Origin: Gyrodactylus bullatarudis | Lineage: Eukaryota; Platyhelminthes; Monogenea; Gyrodactylidea; Gyrodactylidae | Direction of reading: 5' to 3' | Length of the DNA stretch: 64,000 bases | NCBI GenBank assembly: GCA_012064415.1 | Contig: SSNU01000119.1 | Span: forward strand, 434,001-498,000 | Shown: positions 37,766 through 49,616 of the stretch, in pieces | Layout of the letters: every line of letters starts with the position of its first letter | Position numbering within the stretch: the stretch's first letter is position 1 | Translations under genes and position numbers: made by a program | The notes under the pieces: generated by a model | Database searches by the model: none | Told to the model about the DNA's origin: nothing | What the model saw: the letters and a program-made list of their open reading frames with translations, nothing else

Positions 37766-39640
37766 ATCTCTAATCTAAAATCGAAAAACAGATTATCATT
37801 CTCAAGAACTCCAAAGAGAGGATTAAAAATTTTCTTGATTTTCAACGCCTAATTCTAATTAAAGGAACTTGTGCACTAAACAAAAAAAGGCCCTAGAGAG
37901 ATAAATTATATTTAGCTCATTCTCCATGATGCATAGTATACTCTCAGTGTACTCTGCCAAGATAACAATGGATAAGAGCCAATCAGATTAATAAATTATA
38001 CAAATTACTTTGAGTAAAGACACAACCTCCATCCATAATTAATGATTACGATACAGAAGTTTGTGTTTAGGGTTCTTATATGTATGTATCGTACAACTTC
38101 CTTGTATTATTTGTATACTACATTTGTATTATGGGCATTTGTATTCTCGTGTCTATAGTCTCTCCACTCCATTTCCCCATCCACCCTTATCCGTCCTTCA
38201 TTCTGATAAGTCCATTTGATGCCCTACTCAAAATACAATAGGGCTGAGATTTGCCTTCATTGGCCAATAATAAGAGGACACTTGAAGAAATATATACAAA
38301 TTATGCATTTTATTAATCAAAATTATGCATACAACGTGTATGTATGTATGTGTGTATAAATATATAAAGGTTGATTGTAATCCCACAATGTAGAGATCTT
38401 TCCTTTACGTTGATGAGCAACTATGGAAACCAGTTGGAATAACCAAGTCTCAACCCATCCCTGATTGTACCCCTCAATCCTATATAAACCTAATGAAGTT
38501 GGCTAACAGTTCACATTAGGCGATCAACTCCACTTGGGATCAGGTTGAACAAGAGACCTTCTTCACAGTAAAAATTTGTTACAATGATGAAGTCTTCAAT
38601 AATGGTATTTAAAATTCAACCTTATCTACAGACATATTCCGATGAAAATATGAGAGATATGAGTTGTGAAAGAGAATTTTAATACTGTTATTAAAGATTT
38701 CCAGAGTATACACTAAACTTCTCATGAACTGCGCTATCAACTCAAGAAGGAGGACCAATCGGAATTCAGTTCAGTTGTATTTTTCCTTTTTTCATTCGCT
38801 CGAATGAAAATTTACTCTACCTTCTCCACATATTCGCAAGTAAGTTACATTAGATTTTGAGATTTTGTTCATCGTATTCCCTTCGTTTACTCTGTACATT
38901 TGAGGGGAGAATGTATATAGATGAATAAAAAAGTGTATTGCGCATAATTTATTCATAAAAAAATATGAGGTGGTGGTGTAGAGAAGATTTGGGACAGGAA
39001 AGAAACAGAATGAGAAAGAGAGAGGCCCCCTTTTTCTTTCGTTATTTTTCCGGTTGGGTGTGATCAAAGGTTCCTGACGAGAAGCCTCCTTTTCTCCATT
39101 CTCCTCATGTTAAGTTACAGGGCAGAGAGAGAGAGAGAGAGAGTGGGGAGTGAATTTTTGATTAAGGGGAGTTGACCAAAAAAGCAAAAAATAGAAATTG
39201 AGGCAATTGACAAAATTACAGACGGAAATGGAAAGGAGAATAATGAATTTCTTTGTTCTTCTACTGAGTGTGTAGTGTTCTACAGAGTCTCATCACAAAA
39301 ATACATCACCTAGTGAATTATTTATTAAATATTGTATTAAACTGTATATTAAAATCTTGTCTTTTGGCTTTTAATACAAATTATAATTTAATTATAATTT
39401 ATCAACCTCATCATTATGATTTAATATTTTTTTCTTTGTCATTATATAAAATTTAAGCCTAACATAAGCACCAAAATTAAGCCCCGGAAAGAAAGCAATT
39501 CTCAAGGAAAGCAATAGAAAGATTTTGCTAAGAACTCAGAAGTATCAAAATTTTCAACCAGCCCTTCACTCAACGTAAAGACATGATAAAGAGATATTTA
39601 TGTGGGATTTTTATCTATTTTCACTGTGCTTGATTGTGAG
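37766..39640. other. Gene-poor region
   Basis: No supported gene. CTATATAAACC at about 38481 is a good TATA-like box, and an ATG at 38584 opens only a 32-codon frame, so any gene there is unproven. A (GA)n run of about 20 bp lies at 39124-39145. Frames at 38792-39067 (-) and 39268-39456 (+) are low complexity. Confidence 0.4.
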
Positions 39641-39679
39641 CTTAACATCATGAGAGATGTAAGAAATTCCCCCATCGAC

Positions 39680-39860
39680 ATGAATTGTTTGGAGAATAAT
39701 CTCTCAGAAATGAGTTACTGGACAGAGCTGCCGGGCGCCACGTAATATGGTTAGATGAGACAAATTTTAATCTATTTTGTAAACGTAAAGAAGGTCGTTC
39801 ACTTTTTGGAACGAGAGAGAATAGGGTAAAAAAACAAATTCTAAAAGACAATTTTTTTAA
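39680..39860 (+). pseudogene. Remnant of a Tc1/mariner-like (DDE_3) transposase
   Basis: On the plus strand the frame HVIWLDETNFNLFCKRKEGR (from about 39739) resembles the second catalytic block (DE-NFN) of Tc1/mariner-like transposases, followed by SLFGTRENR. A stop just upstream and another at about 39870 close the frame, so only a fragment survives. No terminal repeats were matched. Confidence 0.5.
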
Positions 39861-39900
39861 TGTGCGAAATTGATTATTTGGTTTTATGAAAACCATTAGT

Positions 39901-40140
39901 AAATTTACGAAATAGGAAACTTCAGTTTACGAAATTGAATCGAAAAATAAACAAATATTTTACGATAGAAGTTACGAAAACGATTTGTAATTTTACGAAA
40001 TTCATAAACCTCAGTACGAAAACGAGTTGAAGATATTTTTATTTGATGAATGAACCTAACGTACATACGAAAAGTATTTGAAAATTTACAACATTCTATT
40101 GAAATTTTACGAAATTGAAAACTGAATCATACGAAATTCA
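39901..40140. repeat. Cluster of ACGAAA motifs
   Basis: About nine copies of TTACGAAAT-like words occur within 240 bp (near 39904, 39927, 39961, 39973, 39993, 40014, 40065, 40108 and 40130). In A/T-rich DNA this density of a CG-containing word is striking. Spacing is irregular (12-50 bp), and nothing codes for protein. Confidence 0.55.
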
Positions 40141-40939
40141 TCTGAAAAAGGTATAGACCCTGAAAATAACTATTTCTTTTATTTCAAGAGACGAATTTAA
40201 GGGGATCATATTCTCGAATTCTACGGGTATGTAAAAGTTTCTTTCTTTTTTCTCTTTGGTCTCGGTAAGTGGTTTTACAAAAAATTTATCTTGGTTACTA
40301 GCAATGATAGAAATGGTTCATGATTGTTCCATCATACTTTTATTTCATAAATGATTAAATATTTTATACAAAAACTTTTTAAAATGTTAATCAGAACTTT
40401 CATCCACTTGAACATAAAATAATTCAAGATTCGGGTGTAATAAAATCTGTAACTGGGGCGATTGGAATTAGAAAAAAATAGTTAATCTATACTCATGAAC
40501 AAAAATAGGACACTTTCACCGATTTAACCCTTTCAAGGCCGAGTCTATTTTGATGTTTGATATTTTGGCCCACATGACCAAAAAAATTACGAATTGGAGC
40601 GATTTTTTCAAATTTTTAGTTCAAAAATTTCAAGGCGTGAGAAGAATCAAACTTTATTTTCTCAAGGAAACCAAAAATGGTCATAGAGATTTTCGAGAAC
40701 AGTCCATTTTTTTAAGCGAAAGACTACATCCCATTTTCAGACAATTTTTTACTGCTTGAAAATTAATAAACTATAATAAAAAAATGATATTTTTGTAAAA
40801 TTCCTTTAGCTTTAGATATTCTAACTTGGAAAAAAGTCAAATTTTTAACGAACTGATCGAAACCCTCAAGCAGCAATTCCATCATGTTTGCTGAGGAAAT
40901 CAACTCTTTCTTGCACATCATGGAGCATCCCTGCCAATT

Positions 40940-41720
40940 ATCAAAGTGTCCAATCCAAAGGTGTCATCTGAATTTAGACCCTATATCATTAAATCTATCT
41001 ACTGTGTTTATCAATCATTGATATTAACACCTTACTCCAAAGCATTGACATCTCGTCTTTAAGCCTTAACCAATATAACTTTGTTAAAGTACCTTCACAA
41101 GTTTCATTCTACAATCTACGACAAAGCCAGTGATCTCAGGTACAAAAAAGACAATACAAAAACCTTCGACAGACTACTGTTCCACATTATCAGAAGCTTC
41201 CTTATCAAACTAAAATTGATTACCACAACTCTCAATTTTCTATCCATTAGGACCCAATATGTGTCTCTTTAAACAACCAAATATCATTCGGAGTTCCACA
41301 AGGCCAAATAATTGAACTATAGAATTAATCGGATTATCCCTGAACACAATAGAAAGACTAAAATCATTTGCCAATCAGTGATAACATTCTTAACACATTT
41401 TCAGTTGCTCAAATGAATGATCTTGGACTCAACTTTATATCCTAAGGATTAAATCATGCTTCCTAAGAAATTTTGTACGCTCCCAAGACCTCCGACTTGA
41501 TAAACAATGTATCCTTCCTCATTGAGGAATCCTAATCTTGTCTGTAGAGTCTACAGTGTAGACTAATGGTCTCCCCTTCAACTTTACCAACCAGATTCAG
41601 GCTCAGAGTAATAGTCTGTTAGCCTGTCCAGTAGGATCCCAATATGTATGTCTTTTAACAACTAAATCTCAACCAAAGTTCCCAGTAATTGGACTTACAC
41701 TTTTCAATATTCACCATTAG
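40940..41720 (+). pseudogene. Decayed LINE reverse transcriptase, partly duplicated
   Basis: Conceptual plus-strand fragments match reverse-transcriptase blocks in order: SSEFRPYIIKS near 40965, NTKTFDRLLFH near 41155 (the AFD block) and ISFGVPQGQI near 41290 (the GVPQG block). A second diverged copy of the last part occurs near 41630-41705. Frames are broken by many stops and shifts. The clade cannot be assigned. Confidence 0.5.
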
Positions 41721-42728
41721 TCTAATTGCCAAACACCAGACCAGGTTTCAAAGAAAATTATCATTTTCTACTTTTTTCAATACACTTTAAAAAAATAAAA
41801 ATTTGAGAAGAATAATTTTTTATAGTAAAAATATTCATTCTAAGATTTCATACCAAACACTACGAATCGTCCAAATTTCTTAAAGAAAATCAGTCTGATC
41901 ATAGAAATTAAAGAGTTTACTCCTCAAGTTATGATAATTAATAAATATTATTCATTGTTTTACGTTAGCAGATTTGTTAATTTATTCTGATTACCGGAAG
42001 GTGATGATCTGAAATTGAAAAACAATCAGGCCAATGATCTCTAATACGTAATACATATATAATAATCTGATTCTGGAATACAACAAGTTATTTACTCTGA
42101 GCTTAAAGAGATAACACCATCCGCATCACATCCACAAGAACACGCATTCAGGTAAATTTCTATATTTATTTCCAAGGGGAGTATATAGACTCTTCATTCT
42201 TGCATATCTCTCTTTAATCTAATAATAATTATTATCCTAATCATATGTAATGTGACATTTGGTGTATTATTTTATTGTCAGTTGCAGAGAGGAATTCCTA
42301 TGACAACAACTTCAGAATGAATATGAGTTTGTGACTGATTGAGAATTAGGAACAACCCTTCCTGCCTTTAAACTACAGTAGTGAGAGATGATAAGCATAA
42401 ATATTTTATAATCAAGGTTGTCTTAATTTACCATACTACAGTAGTAGGCATTAAAGGATAAATTAAATGATGGGATAACTCTATCCCCTACATAGATTTG
42501 ATAGTTGTAGGATCCTGCTTGATCAATCATTAATGAGGAGAAGTTTTTAACACTTTCAGCAGATAAATCATTCTATTCAATAGAATCTATTCTAAATATA
42601 CCCAGTAATGTAACATTATACTACTCACAAATACAAACGAAAATACTCTTTCTATTTGTGTCTACATTGACCAGTTCAAAATATATGTACTAAACTTCCT
42701 AAAAAATGTGTGAGAATTAAACCGCACG

Positions 42729-44134
42729 GTAAGAACTTTTTTACTTGATTACTTATGAGTAGGAGTATGAAATTTATTTTTATTTTAGAAATCAGGTGAA
42801 ATTTTGTTTGGTCATACATGGGTTATTTTTCATCATCTCGAGCCTAAATTTTAGCATTGGCTTATTCTTTTCATATTCTATCGTTATGCCAATTTTTATT
42901 CAATTTGCTTCAGCCAAAACAAAGTTAATTTATTTCCGTTCAATCATCATGAAATTAGCACCATTCGATACAGAATAAAAAGTTATCTGGTTTCCTCAAA
43001 TTTAAAGCTAAAATATTATTTTATCTAAGATATATGAAGGTTCAAAGACGAGACCGGTTTTGTAAAAAGTTTTAGATTCAAGTTTTTTTCATTTTTCCCA
43101 TTCCTAATGTTGGATGACGTCATCATCCATATGGGGTCTTCTAACGTAAAAATTTCTATAGACCCCCTTTTTCGGCAATCACACATCATGAGATTTGTTC
43201 ACTACTGTACAAACAAAAACCAGTCTTTCCTTTTGGACCTTTGAGGAATAGGTGGGGGGGGGTATACAAAAAGGGTTAAAAAAGGACTAAAAGATGGGAT
43301 TGTTTTGGTTATCAGTGTTAAGTTATCACTTCTGTTCTGTAAATCCTTCAATAGATAACTGTCGACCTCAGCATTTTCTTGTAGTTGAGCTTAAACTCGT
43401 TTATAACTCCGCTGTCCAACGGCTGTGATAACGCGGTAGTATTTTCCGGAAGGAAAAGAAGTTTGACATTTGGCCTCTCCTGAATCTGTAGATGAGGTCG
43501 ACAGTTATCTATTGAAGGATTTACAGAACAGAAGTGATAACTTAACACTGATAACCAAAACAATCCCATCTTTTAGTCCTTTTTTAACCCTTTTTGTATA
43601 CCCCCCCCCACCTATTCCTCAAAGGTCCAAAAGGAAAGAATGGTTTTTGTTTGTACAGTAGTGAACAAATCTCATGATGTGTGATTGCCGAAAAAGGGGG
43701 TCTATAGAAATTTTTACGTTAGAAGACCCCATATGGATGATGACGTCATCCAACATTAGGAATGGGAAAAATGAAAAAAACTTGAATCTAAAACTTTTTA
43801 CAAAACCGGTCTCGTCTTTGAACCTTCATATATCTTAGATAAAATAATATTTTAGCTTTAAATTTGAGGAAACCAGATAACTTTTTATTCTGTATCGAAT
43901 GGTGCTAATTTCATGATGATTGAACGGAAATAAATTAACTTTGTTTTGGCTGAAGCAAATTGAATAAAAATTGGCATAACGATAGAATATGAAAAGAATA
44001 AGCCAATGCTAAAATTTAGGCTCGAGATGATGAAAAATAACCCATGTATGACCAAACAAAATTTCACCTGATTTCTAAAATAAAAATAAATTTCATACTC
44101 CTACTCATAAGTAATCAAGTAAAAAAGTTCTTAC
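42729..44134. repeat. Large palindrome (642-bp arms, 122-bp centre)
   Basis: Every base from 42729 to 43370 pairs with 44134 to 43493 apart from rare mismatches (one seen near 43222/43641). Even the run of nine G/C at about 43254-43262 is mirrored. The unpaired centre is 43371-43492. The identical 60-codon frames at 42796-42978 (+) and 43885-44067 (-) are simply the two arms; whether they are translated is unknown. Confidence 0.95.
43348..43569 (-). pseudogene. Fragment of pogo/Tigger (DDE_1) transposase
   Basis: The minus-strand frame across the palindrome centre reads SIDNCRPH, then LLFLPENTTALSQPLDSGVI and FKLNYKK. This is the end of the catalytic domain typical of Tigger/jerky-like DDE_1 transposases (D-N-x-x-x-H, LPPNTT-x-x-QP-x-D). 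Only this piece is present, and its upstream part runs into a palindrome arm. It suggests the palindrome arose by fold-back rearrangement of a pogo-type element. Confidence 0.7.
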
Positions 44135-44374
44135 TAGTGTTCCTATCAGTCAGGAGTTTAGAATCTAAACTTTAGATTCGATTGATTACTGACTTTTTCT
44201 GTTTCTGAAAACATAACCAAACTCTGTTAGGACCCTTGTCTTTAATAATGTTAAATTGTGTTAGTATATTTCAGCCTGGTTCTATATTGTAGCATCTACT
44301 GACTTAATATCTTCAGTTCTACAACTCTAACCTCGTAATTATCAAATAATAAGATTTTCTAATATATAAAAGTT

Positions 44375-45265
44375 TTATTGATCAAAAAAATAATAAAAAG
44401 CCAATGATAATTCTCTTGGGTCACAAAGATCTGTAATATTGGTAATCTTCATTGTCTTTGTTGGCTGAAAAGATAAAATTGTTAGAAAATATCTAGTAAT
44501 GTATTTCGGGTGAAACTAAATTTTCTTCATCATCTTATAATTCTTAAAAAGTCATACAAAAATAAAGTCTCACCCTAATACAAATAAGATGAATATGAAA
44601 CTGAGCTGCTCAATTGTTTCGGGGCTGTCTATATTGAAATAATTTTAATAATTTAACAAGTTCTGCCAGGTGGTCATTAAAAGAAAGAATAATTCACTTA
44701 CTTGTAAATTCTTCTCAACAGCCTGTACTTCCATGTTACCAGTTTTGATATAACGGCGTATACAGGCTTTAACAGGAGAAGTTTCGGCTAACGACTTCTT
44801 TCCAAAAATAGATAGGGAGGTACGCATCTGTGGTGGTATATTTTCCTTACCACCATCATCATGTATTATCCTCTTCATTGACTTTGGACTAGATGTTACC
44901 ATAATCTCTGGGAGATGATTTTCTCGGGATATTAAGATTACATCCAAATCGCATGTGTTGTCTTCAAATGGAACAGGAAAGAAGTATGAATTGTCAGGAT
45001 CTTCATCCGGATAATTCACGTCGTATATATCATCGAACATTGAATCGTTGCACGAGGTATCATCCTCAGAAGTTCCAATGTTGGAGTCGGAATCCAAAAT
45101 GGCATCAGACAACTCATAGTTCTGTGAAAATGTTAGTCAATTACAGTTTATATTGTGTTTCAAAATCTAACGCACATTTATCTGAATCAGGTCTTTCTTT
45201 TTAAGGAAAGGATTTGCAGACGTTCCTTTCTTTTTACTGATTAGATGATATTTAAGATATGTTTC
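44375..45265 (-). CDS. KEN-box protein, three exons seen, 5' end missing
   Basis: Exons 45265-45176, 45121-44702 and 44464-44375 are each in phase 0 and give 199 aa with a stop and a nearby AATAAA. The N-terminal exon is Lys-rich (ISKKKGTSANPFLKKKDLIQ). The middle is Asp/Ser-rich and then has GGKENIPPQ, a perfect KEN-box type degron, with RTSL (RxxL, destruction-box-like) just after it and SPVKACIRRYIKTG. KEN and RxxL motifs mark substrates of the APC/C ubiquitin ligase in mitosis. I do not recognise the family. No start codon is seen. The first acceptor lies inside the last codons of the hAT frame, so either the 5' exons lie upstream or the gene is truncated. Confidence 0.5.
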
Positions 45266-46860
45266 CTGAAAATAAATTTATAGGAACAAGATTAATAAAT
45301 AGAAAAGATATGGCATTTTTAATAGCTTCATTAAAAAATCTTTTATTGACACAGCAATAGATTAATTGAGCTATCTTTGCGGGACTCAATCTATTTCTTT
45401 TTTTAGTGAGGATCTCCGTACCTACACTAAATATTCGTTCTGAGGCAATCGAAGATGGCTGTATTGAAAGATATTGTCTTGCAATAGGGGCGATATCAGG
45501 ATAACTGCCTTTTATTGATTGCCAAGTCTCAGTCGTTCGCTGAAGGCTCAAAACCAGTTCCTGTGCTAAATATTGTGTGACTTGTAACCTGATTGTGTCA
45601 GTATTTAGCGAATCAGCAACATTTTTAAGACGAGATTTGAGTATTTCCCGTTCAAATTCATCTTCAGGTAATTCCTGAGCTTTGACAATTCCTCTTGATC
45701 TTCCTGATGATATCTCTGAAAAATAAAACATTGTGTAATGTAAAATTAATTCATAATTAAATTATTGAACTAACCTGCAAGTAATCTATCTGACAACTGG
45801 AGTCTTAGATTTTCCTCATATTCGGTCCCTAATGAGGATGGATCGAAAAGACTACTATACTTCAAATCATCACTCATTGTTTCCTTTTCTTCAAAGTAGA
45901 AAGTAATGTATGCCAACATTGACTGACAAAATGCCTTGGTAATAAGGCTTCTGAACTTATTACTCAAGGAAGTTGATAAATACTTTATTGTCGTGTTGAC
46001 AAAATGGAATGTTGGCTGTTTTTCTGATGACAGGAAAGCAGAAAATTTGTCCAAACTCTTGAGAATTTTCTGTATCTCGCCAATAGCCTGGAATTCCTCA
46101 TCAGTAGGTATGTATTGACCAACTGTTGGATTCTGTCTCATCTCTTTGATAGCATGAAAACCCAAGACAAATGCAGTAAATATTTGACTTATTGACTGGA
46201 ATCTTGTCTGAGTGTAGGAAGGTATAGTGAAGTTATCTATCCCTAAATTACTGCATCTTCTTCTGATTTCTTTCCTTGTGAGTGAAACACGATTAAAAGA
46301 ACGAGTTAGACCCAACATTTTGTAAAAGAAGAGATGTTTAAGCGCCCCGACATTTTTGAATGAATTCTTCAGACAAAAATTGAGCCTATGACATGCGCAC
46401 CAGAAATGTCCTTTTATCTTGTTCAGGTTCAACAGATCTGATCACAGAGCCTTGAAATTGGATCCACCATCTGTTGTCAGATATATGTTGCTACAATTTC
46501 CTAATACTGGGAAATCCTCACAAAGTCTATCGAATATAGCACGGAGGAGACTAGTGGTCTTCTCCTTTTCAATAACAGTGACATCTAGCAAAATACTTCC
46601 GCAAATGAATTGTTGATCCATGTAATGAACTGTTGTGGCAAGGAAATCATATTTGGTGCAACATTGCCAAATATCCTGGGTGATACTACACGAAAAGCTC
46701 GGAGAGGCCAAGGACTGGAGAGTGCAAGACTAAAGAATTGATAATTATTAATAAACATACAATTTGCTCTTGAATGATGATCATTTTTTGGAACAAATAT
46801 CTTCCAATATAAGAATCACTGGACAAAACATTCAGTTCAGGATCAGGATCATGTTCAACG
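45252..46860 (-). pseudogene. hAT transposase with in-frame stop
   Basis: The minus-strand frame has SFSCSITQDIWQ, the hAT pattern of T-x-D-I-W, then a TTDGGSNF block, WCACHRLNFCL (the C-x-x-H block) and a C-terminal dimerisation region with SSIASERIFSVG. One intron (donor near 45777, acceptor near 45718) is in phase. A single TGA at 46444-46442 interrupts the frame between TTDGGSNF and WCACHRLNF, so this copy is probably dead. A BED finger is not clearly visible upstream. It belongs to a different hAT lineage from the 33-35-kb element. Confidence 0.75.
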
Positions 46861-47139
46861 TGTTTGTTTAAATTTTGATCAATAAGTCAGACTTTTTCAT
46901 GACTAGTCACTGACTCGTCAATTTTTCTTATTTGACCAGTCAAAATTTTTTACCGTCCGGTTTAACTCTCACACATTTTTTAGGAAGTTTAGTGTAATAT
47001 TAATGATGATAAAATCATAACAATTTTAAATAATAAAATGTTTCTGTTATTAGCACATTAAAAGCAACAAAACTAAAATTGATTTTTATCATGTTTGTTA
47101 TGTTGATAGTTGAATTCAAAGGATTAATATATTTGTAAA

Positions 47140-49281
47140 ATGTCGCCTGCAGATAAAAGATATGTGAGAAAGTGGAAATGTCAGGTTTCTGTTGGAGAAT
47201 TGTATCGTTGGATTTTAGCAAAACTATCCGATAAAGATATCAAAAGAGCTCTTCACAAGTATAGAGATTTAATGCCGCGTCAGTCAGATTGGAATCGTAA
47301 ATTAACTCAAGCGACAAATGTTCCAGAATTAGGATTTCGTTATCTCTATCGATGCGGCCAAATTGATGAATCTAACCATAGAACAATGCAGAAAATGTTG
47401 AAATACATTGATCGACAAGATGTTCTTCCGTATTTTGATACAATTCTTTACAATTCGAATATGACTAATTGCTCTATTGAGGATTTGAAACAGGCTTTAA
47501 CTGATAAAATTGAACAATTTCTGTTATTTAGTACTGCCCTTACTGAAGAAGAGGTTCATCCAGGTCCCGAATATGTAATTACATCACCAATGGACGAAGA
47601 AAACCAACGAATGACTAGGTTTGTTATAATCCTTCAACTTTTACTTTTTTCCAGATCGAAAACAAAGCGAAGAGCCACTGATTCCCCTTGTTCTCTAATT
47701 CTCAGCAGACCTAAGCGTCTCAAACGCTCCTCCTTGTACACGTCAAGCACTCAGTTTCATTCCTCTTCTGAATTACTTTCAACATCGGAAGAGTCAAGTT
47801 CTTCACGTAAAATGACCAAGAATACTATAGAGAATCTTGCCGCAGTTTGTTGTGGTCAGGTAAGAAGTGCCATTGTCGCTGGGGCTCTAGGTGGCCCTGT
47901 CGTTCACACTCTGTTATCTTCTTCGTTGATCAGTATGCTCGGTGCTCTGCGCATGCACTTGCCGAATAACATATTTCAAATTAATATGAACGCCTTGAGA
48001 ATGGCTGCTGCCAATGTCATTAGTAATAATCCACATCAGAATAACTACATTCGTCTTGAGAATAACAACGGGTCTAATCAAATTGCAATGTCACCGGCTA
48101 GATTACTAGCAGCTGTGCCACATCTTTTAGCACTGGCTCGTAATCCAAATCCTTTGCATATTTTAGGACATTTGGGGCATCATCCTCAGCATCAGGCCGC
48201 CCATCTACCACATCATCAAGGACAACATCAGCAGCAACAAAATCAACACGCAAATCAGCAACAATTTCTCATAGAGAATAACAACAGAGTCAACTTGATC
48301 AATGATCGCCTCCAGCATATCCCAATGAATGATCTTATTGGACATCCAAATGCTAACAGTAAGTTGAAATCTGTACTAAAAATTTTGCTCAACTGAATGT
48401 AGTTTTTCGTCTGGTTAGTTCCTCTGGGCCATGGTAATGGAATTCATCAACCCCAACAAGGCGGCATTCACGTTCAAGATTTGAATAGACCCCGAGTAAT
48501 TCTACTGTCTGGAGGTGTAGGAATCACTGCTAATCAGGAAGATTCATGCCTTCATTACTATTGCCGGATTAGACTGAGAATCAACATTGACTCCGGCTCT
48601 TCCCTTGCAAGGCTACGCCAATTAAACTTTTTACGCCAAGAGGGCGTGGAAGCTCAATTTGAAAGATTCACGAGAGCCTCACAGTGGTTGAGTTCTCGCA
48701 ACTTGGGAGAATTTATTTGCTCTCTGCGATTCAACCAATTGAACCAACTAGAAGCTCTCTGGCGTGACTATCAGACTGGAGACTTGAAGAAGGTAAATGC
48801 AAACTTGAAAATAATAAAGCTAATTTGTACAACTAATCTTTCGACATTCATTTAGTTTCTCATGGATATGCTCTCCTTATCTAATGGTAGCGAGGAGAAG
48901 AGGTTCATTTCACCCCTCAACAGGAACGGCGAACACGACTCAGAATTACCGGAATGGATCCAATCAGATGAAATGAACTCTTCCCTTGAAGAGTCCGATA
49001 AAAAGATGGACTGCGACACTAAAGAAGATACAAAGAGCATTTATGAAACAATTAGTGAATCATTGGAAAAGATTAAGAATAAAATAGGCTCCACACGTGG
49101 TGGCCAGGCTAATCCGCAAATTCTGACGCAAAGCTGTCTTCCTTCAGATTGTGATATTAATTTGTATATAAGTAAAAAGGAATACGAAAACGGGAGATTA
49201 TTGTTGATGAGAAATCTAAGGTCGATACCATCCCTGTGCAGATTGGTTGCAGCAACAAACTTTTTACCAAATATAAAGTGA
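47140..49281 (+). CDS. DEDD: DEDD/DEDD2 homologue (death-effector-domain DNA-binding protein)
   Basis: Four exons: 47140-47618, 47655-48358, 48419-48792 and 48856-49281, giving about 660 aa, twice the vertebrate length. The first intron is 36 nt and in frame if retained. The N-terminal death effector domain (about residues 10-115) ends in YRCGQIDESN and DRQDVLPYFD, close to the DEDD form. Basic nuclear signals with KTKRR and RPKRLKR follow at about 165-190. A His/Gln-rich tract lies near 340-390. The C-terminal DEDD domain (about 415-525) has SSRNLGEFIC and LEALWRDYQTGDL, and the tail has EYENGRLLLMRNL. Vertebrate DEDD proteins are nuclear or nucleolar and modulate caspase-dependent death and the cell cycle. 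The long middle insert is specific to this protein. Confidence 0.85.
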
Positions 49282-49616
49282 ACTTTCAAGATTACATAAT
49301 TAACATTTAATATATCTCAAAATTTACCATTATAAAATAATATAAATATATTCTTATACAGTGCATAAAATGTCAATTTTACGTAAATATATCTACTGGG
49401 AAGTTTTAATCTAAATCCTATTACAACATGACGCTATAAAAATCTTTATAAAATTAATCAGCTCGCCTAATGATTTTTATCTAATGCAGACTGAACACTG
49501 CTAGTTTTTAATTTTTCAAAAATTTCGATTCGGAATTTGAATTCGATTATTGAATTGAAGAGATACTCTGGGTTCGAGGCTAAAAATTATTTTGTTTGAA
49601 ATATCATTAAATTCAA
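49282..49616. other. Spacer between DEDD and PRP17
   Basis: About 335 bp of A/T-rich DNA between two same-strand genes. It must hold the DEDD 3' UTR and the PRP17 promoter and leader. No repeat or RNA gene is evident. Confidence 0.4.

Larger units (their letters stand above)
42689..46993. mobile_element. Composite block bounded by 44-bp inverted repeats
   Basis: Bases 42689-42732 and 46950-46993 are inverted copies with two mismatches in 44, containing ACTAAACTTCCTAAAAAATG. Between them lie the palindromic pogo-type element, the KEN-box gene and a broken hAT transposase. No matching target duplication was found outside the repeats. The block could be one large transposon that acquired other sequences, or two unrelated insertions of a smaller repeat. 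Confidence 0.5.

Noticed and set aside
42796..42978. 60-codon hydrophobic protein, twice (also 43885-44067)
   Set aside because: The two copies are the two arms of the palindrome; identity reflects the duplication, not protein conservation.
45252..45731. hAT C-terminal region as the first exon of the KEN-box gene
   Set aside because: Joining them would need a 22-nt intron with a weak donor; kept as separate features pending transcripts.
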